From: Thermoplasmata archaeon
Lineage (GTDB): Archaea; Thermoplasmatota; Thermoplasmata; Thermoplasmatales; Thermoplasmataceae
Assembly (NCBI GenBank): GCA_021803655.1
Contig: JAJZLK010000065.1
Span: forward strand, 1 to 54,548
Reading direction: 5' to 3'
DNA length: 54,548 bases
The first letter of the stretch is position 1; each line of letters opens with the position of its first letter. The translations under genes were made by a program, and so were the position numbers. Positions 51,646 through 54,548 of this stretch are shown piece by piece. The notes below the pieces were generated by a model. The model was not told the DNA's origin, made no database searches, and saw only the letters and a list, made by a program, of their open reading frames with translations.

Positions 51646-52512
51646 TCAGTACCCCAGTCTCCCGACTTTCTTCCTCATACTTGCAGTGAATTCTTGCAGA
51701 TCAGTTCCATTGCGGATGGTGGACTCCATGAATTCTGATTCCGTCCCGTCGCCTGAGAATATCATCGCAGAAACTTTGTGCTCGGGGGCAGGAGAACAGT
51801 ATATCCCTGCAGGCACCGAACATCCCAGGTTGAGATCGCCCATTATCATCCTCTCATTTTCCATGCATATTCTCGTCTCCTTATGATCTATCTTTTCGAG
51901 GATTTCGGTGAAATCTGACGATATGGCGGAGACTGCGGCGATTATCCCCTGGTTTGGAGCAGGGAGAAATCCCTTCCTGTCAAGCACCTCATATTTTCCT
52001 TCGTAACCGACCCTTCTGAGGGCAGCTGCCGCCATCAGTATGCCGCCGTACTGTCCGGTAGTCATCTTTCCTATCCTTGTCTCCACGTTTCCGCGTATGT
52101 TCTCGACCCGGAGATCATTGCGCACCTTCAGGATCTCTATCTTCCTCCTCAGGCTGGAAGTACCGACAACTGACCCGGATGGAAGAGTGCCCAGGTCAAA
52201 ATCCGAAACGAAGGCATCCCAAGGGACGTCCCGGGGCAGTACAGCAGATATCGCAAGGCTTTCCTGTATCCTGAACGGAATGTCCTTGGCGCTGTGAACC
52301 GCAGCATCTATCTCTCCATCAAGGATTCTGGCGTTTATCTCTTCCACAAATATGCCCGTGCTTCCCATCTCATACATTGGGCTTACCAGATCTGTGTCAC
52401 CCCTTGTCCTGATCCTGACTATTTCGACCTCCACACCCTCCTTCCTGAGGAGATCGGCGACCATTCCTGTCTGGATCAATGAAAGTTTACTTCCTCTTGC
52501 CCCTATCCGCAT
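51646..52512 (-). CDS. hemC: Hydroxymethylbilane synthase (porphobilinogen deaminase)
   Basis: A 288-residue enzyme that joins four porphobilinogens. Motifs: RIGARGSKLSLIQTGMVAD, VRIRTRGD, IDAAVHSAKDIPF, VGTSSLRRKIEIL and the cofactor Cys in LNLGCSVPAGIYC (about residue 227). ATG 52512 is the family start (MRIGARGSKL); the TTG at 52521 would add three residues. The 5' end overlaps hemL by 26 bases, implying coupled translation. Confidence 0.95.
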   Translation of the reverse strand: MRIGARGSKLSLIQTGMVADLLRKEGVEVEIVRIRTRGDTDLVSPMYEMGSTGIFVEEINARILDGEIDAAVHSAKDIPFRIQESLAISAVLPRDVPWDAFVSDFDLGTLPSGSVVGTSSLRRKIEILKVRNDLRVENIRGNVETRIGKMTTGQYGGILMAAAALRRVGYEGKYEVLDRKGFLPAPNQGIIAAVSAISSDFTEILEKIDHKETRICMENERMIMGDLNLGCSVPAGIYCSPAPEHKVSAMIFSGDGTESEFMESTIRNGTDLQEFTASMRKKVGRLGY

Positions 52513-53779
52513 CTTTCGCAACAGGTATCACCTTCCTGAGGCTTTTCAGCGTTTCGGAAATGTCGGAATCGCTGTGGGAAAAGCTGAGAAAATTGGTTTC
52601 AAACTGGCTGGGAGCGAGATAAACCCCATGTCCGAGGAGATCGGAGAATATCCTGAAATAGAGGGATGCATCGGCGCTGACGACTTCCCCATAGGATCTT
52701 GCATTGCGGATTCCCGGGAAGAATTGCATCATGGAGATCATGCTGTTAACGGCAACCTCAATCCCGTTTTCCTCCATGGATTCCTTTATTCCCGTGGAAA
52801 GGGAGGCAGTTCTTCGCGCAAGGATAGAGTAGTCCAGCTTCTTCAGTTCGGAGAGAGCCGCCAGTCCAGCGGACATTGTCACAGGATTCCCCGAGAAAGT
52901 CCCTGCCTGGTAGATTCCTCCGGCGGGAGATATATTATCCATTATCTCCTCCCTTCCTCCGTATACTCCAATCGGCATCCCGCCGCCCGGTATCTTTCCA
53001 AGTGTGGTAATGTCAGGAGTTATCCCTGCCATTCCGGAATAGGATCCGTAATGGAACCTGAATCCCGTAACCACTTCGTCGAATATCAGGAGGGAGCCAT
53101 GATCTGAGGTAATTTTCCTGAGTTCCCGAAGGAAGCCGGGATCGGGAGGTATGAGCCCGACATTGGCCATGACCGGTTCTGTAATTACCGCAGCTATCCC
53201 CTCCGCTTCCCGGTCGAAGATTTCCTTCACAGACTCAATGTCATTGAATCTGGCAACCGCAACAGTTTCCGCAACAGCTTCCGGGATGCCGGGGCTTGAG
53301 GGGATTCCGTGGGTGAGAGTTCCGCTTCCAGATTTTATCAGCACATAATCATGCGACCCGTGGAAGCACCCCTCCATCTTCACTATTTTTGACCTGCCGG
53401 TAAAGGCCCTGGCAAGACGCAGGGCATGCATGGTAGCCTCGGTGCCGGAATTCACGAATCTCATCTTCTCCATAGACGGGATCGCTTCCCTGATTTTTTC
53501 TGCCAGATTTACCTCCTTTTGGCTGGGAGTTCCCAGCAGCACCGTCCTCTGCACCTGATCTGAAATGGCCTCTGTAACCGATGGATGCGAGTGTCCGAGT
53601 ATAAGCGGACCGTATCCGAGGCAGTAATCTATGTACTCGTTCCCGTCCACGTCCACTATCCTGGAACCGTGGCCTGATTCCATCACAACGGGATTCGGCC
53701 TGAAGTAGCGAACTGGGGAGTTTACGCCCCCCGGAAAAAAATCTTTTGATCTCCTGAACACGTCTTCTGATCTGGTCAA
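52487..53779 (-). CDS. hemL: Glutamate-1-semialdehyde 2,1-aminomutase
   Basis: A 430-residue PLP enzyme that forms 5-aminolevulinate in the C5 pathway. Seen: FFPGGVNSPVRYF, FVNSGTEATMHALRLARAFTGR, the cofactor Asp in LLIFDEVVTGFR, and the PLP-binding Lys in TTLGKIPGGGMPIG. The frame is open to GTG 53797, but TTG 53779 gives the family start (TRSEDVFRRSKDFFPGG) and lies 26 bases from a TATA-like AATAAATT (53801-53809). The preceding enzyme, glutamyl-tRNA reductase (hemA), is not in the window. Confidence 0.95.
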   Translation of the reverse strand: MTRSEDVFRRSKDFFPGGVNSPVRYFRPNPVVMESGHGSRIVDVDGNEYIDYCLGYGPLILGHSHPSVTEAISDQVQRTVLLGTPSQKEVNLAEKIREAIPSMEKMRFVNSGTEATMHALRLARAFTGRSKIVKMEGCFHGSHDYVLIKSGSGTLTHGIPSSPGIPEAVAETVAVARFNDIESVKEIFDREAEGIAAVITEPVMANVGLIPPDPGFLRELRKITSDHGSLLIFDEVVTGFRFHYGSYSGMAGITPDITTLGKIPGGGMPIGVYGGREEIMDNISPAGGIYQAGTFSGNPVTMSAGLAALSELKKLDYSILARRTASLSTGIKESMEENGIEVAVNSMISMMQFFPGIRNARSYGEVVSADASLYFRIFSDLLGHGVYLAPSQFETNFLSFSHSDSDISETLKSLRKVIPVAKDADRGKRK

Positions 53780-53800
53780 CTCATTCCTATGTTTCACGAC

Positions 53801-53809
53801 AATTTATTG
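53801..53809 (-). promoter_or_regulatory. TATA box of the hemL-hemC-hemD operon
   Basis: AATAAATT on the minus strand is centred about 26 bases before TTG 53779 but only 8 before GTG 53797, so it argues for the TTG start. Confidence 0.5.
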
Positions 53810-53928
53810 TTTGCTTAGGAGCGGTCAACCTTTAATGGCAGAAGTTATGTGTTTCATGCATGCAGGATGTTCGAAATCCGGCGGATAGCCTGATCTTCTG
53901 ATTGTTTATTAACTGCCGGGAGTTCATT

Positions 53929-54483
53929 TCATCCAAAGGATTCGCTCATTTTCCTGAACTTCTGATCATGTCTGAACTTTTCAAGATACTGGTAGACAGT
54001 CCTGTGTTTTCTTCCGTTGATCAGCATTCTTATGGCTTCCACTGCACAGTACAGGGAAGAATGATCTCCTATGACGGATACGGAGTCTCCGTATATCGAG
54101 ATGTATGTGTCGGTAAGCTCCTCAATGGTATTCCTTGTCCTGCCTGACTTTCCAATGATCCTCCCTTTTATCTCCTCTATCCTGTGGCTGCCCGACTTCG
54201 CAAATTCACGCAGAGGTATCACTGCAAGCTGAGATTCATTTTCGTAAAGCGCAACAGCTCTTTCTGGGCTGAATCCCCTGCCTATTGCCCTGATCACGTT
54301 TGGTGCGATGGAGGCCTGGAGAGGATCGTTCTTCTGGAAAACATAGACTTCTCCACTCTGTGAATCAACCCTGATGGAAACGCCTCCGTTGGTCTCGATC
54401 ATCTTCTTGGTACTGCCGCCCTTCCCGACAAGCACGGGAACTCTTTCCATGGGAATCCTCACAACCGCAATCGGATCATTCAT
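53929..54483 (-). CDS. KH-domain RNA-binding protein (archaeal Dim2/Pno1-like)
   Basis: A 184-residue protein with two KH domains: the first with VLVGKGGSTKKMIETNGG (GxxG loop, about residue 20), the second with GRIIGKSGRTRNTIEELTDTYISIYGD (about residue 110). This is the plan of Pno1/Dim2, which binds the 3' end of pre-16S rRNA during 40S/30S assembly. It overlaps the end of the upstream gene, which may be a RIO kinase; RIO and Dim2-like genes adjoin in many archaea, and both act on late small-subunit maturation. Confidence 0.9.
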   Translation of the reverse strand: MNDPIAVVRIPMERVPVLVGKGGSTKKMIETNGGVSIRVDSQSGEVYVFQKNDPLQASIAPNVIRAIGRGFSPERAVALYENESQLAVIPLREFAKSGSHRIEEIKGRIIGKSGRTRNTIEELTDTYISIYGDSVSVIGDHSSLYCAVEAIRMLINGRKHRTVYQYLEKFRHDQKFRKMSESFG

Positions 54484-54548
54484 TTTTTATCACGAAATTG
54501 AGCAGTTCATCCTCGCTCGCACTGACTCCCATCCTCATGAAATATGAC
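54476..54548 (-). CDS. C-terminal end of an upstream gene, possibly RIO-type kinase (partial)
   Basis: Only about 24 codons are visible on the minus strand, ending ASEDELLNFVIKNE and a TGA that overlaps the ATG of the KH-domain gene (ATGAATGA). The overlap and the position fit the RIO1 kinase gene that commonly precedes the Dim2-like gene in archaea, but the visible residues carry no kinase motif, so the identity is an inference from gene order. Confidence 0.4.
   Translation of the reverse strand, partial: SYFMRMGVSASEDELLNFVIKNE

Overview
The window is chromosomal DNA of an acidophilic archaeon of the Thermoplasmata (order Thermoplasmatales or a close relative). Sequence evidence for this placement: a bacterial-type HU protein of the HTa type instead of archaeal histones, a one-chain Kae1-Bud32 protein, a fusion of alkylguanine-DNA alkyltransferase with endonuclease V of the kind known from Ferroplasma, a 5S rRNA gene standing alone, and archaeal-type translation, replication and transcription genes (S6e, S8e, aIF2-gamma, SRP19, PriL, Rpo3, RNase P Rpp21). 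Genes are packed tightly. Many of them carry a TATA-like element about 22-30 bases before the start codon, which implies mostly leaderless mRNAs. GTG and TTG starts are frequent.

Layout. 1-770: tail of an IS66-type transposase and the HTa gene. 1021-5202: spermidine synthase, a small membrane protein, an ITP/XTP pyrophosphatase and Kae1-Bud32 (one pair on the minus strand), then a divergent MacB-like ABC exporter (ATPase and FtsX-like permease, ending at 6476). 6736-9004: S6e-aIF2-gamma operon and a convergent MagIII-like DNA glycosylase. 9095-12519: fixC-fixX-etfB-etfA, a flavin electron-transfer module. 12516-16834: hemB, an orphan conserved protein, a GvpD/KaiC-like ATPase, 5S rRNA and TrpRS. 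16831-20083: an mtnA-like gene interrupted by one in-frame TGA, a membrane protein, tRNA-Leu(CAG) and the AGT-endonuclease V fusion. 20311-28001: an RND/MMPL exporter, a small protein, RNase P component 4, dihydroorotase, QueE and an APC permease.

28352-33526 is a five-gene MoxR/DUF58 membrane system with an unusual Gly/Ser- and PKF-rich extracellular stalk protein. It is followed by an M24 peptidase and primase PriL, then on the minus strand SRP19, S8e and two unknown proteins. 37453-42155: DUF357, S13-S4-S11-Rpo3, then an overlapping IMPase-NAD kinase-JAMM operon. 42156-45436 (minus): the methylcitrate operon prpD-prpB-prpC for propionate. 45509-50672: a wyosine-type tRNA enzyme, a winged-helix regulator and two adjacent secreted proteins of unknown function. 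50875-54548: initiator tRNA, the haem operon hemL-hemC-hemD (minus), and a KH-domain RNA-binding protein preceded by the tail of what may be a RIO kinase.

General features: nine of ten convergent junctions overlap or abut with no spacer, and two divergent pairs share one compact promoter. The points most worth following are the interrupted mtnA-like gene, the MoxR/DUF58 stalk operon, the secreted two-gene cassette, the palindromic hemB promoter and the altered active site of the alkyltransferase fusion. I did not find a CRISPR array, a prophage, or a clearly new defence system.
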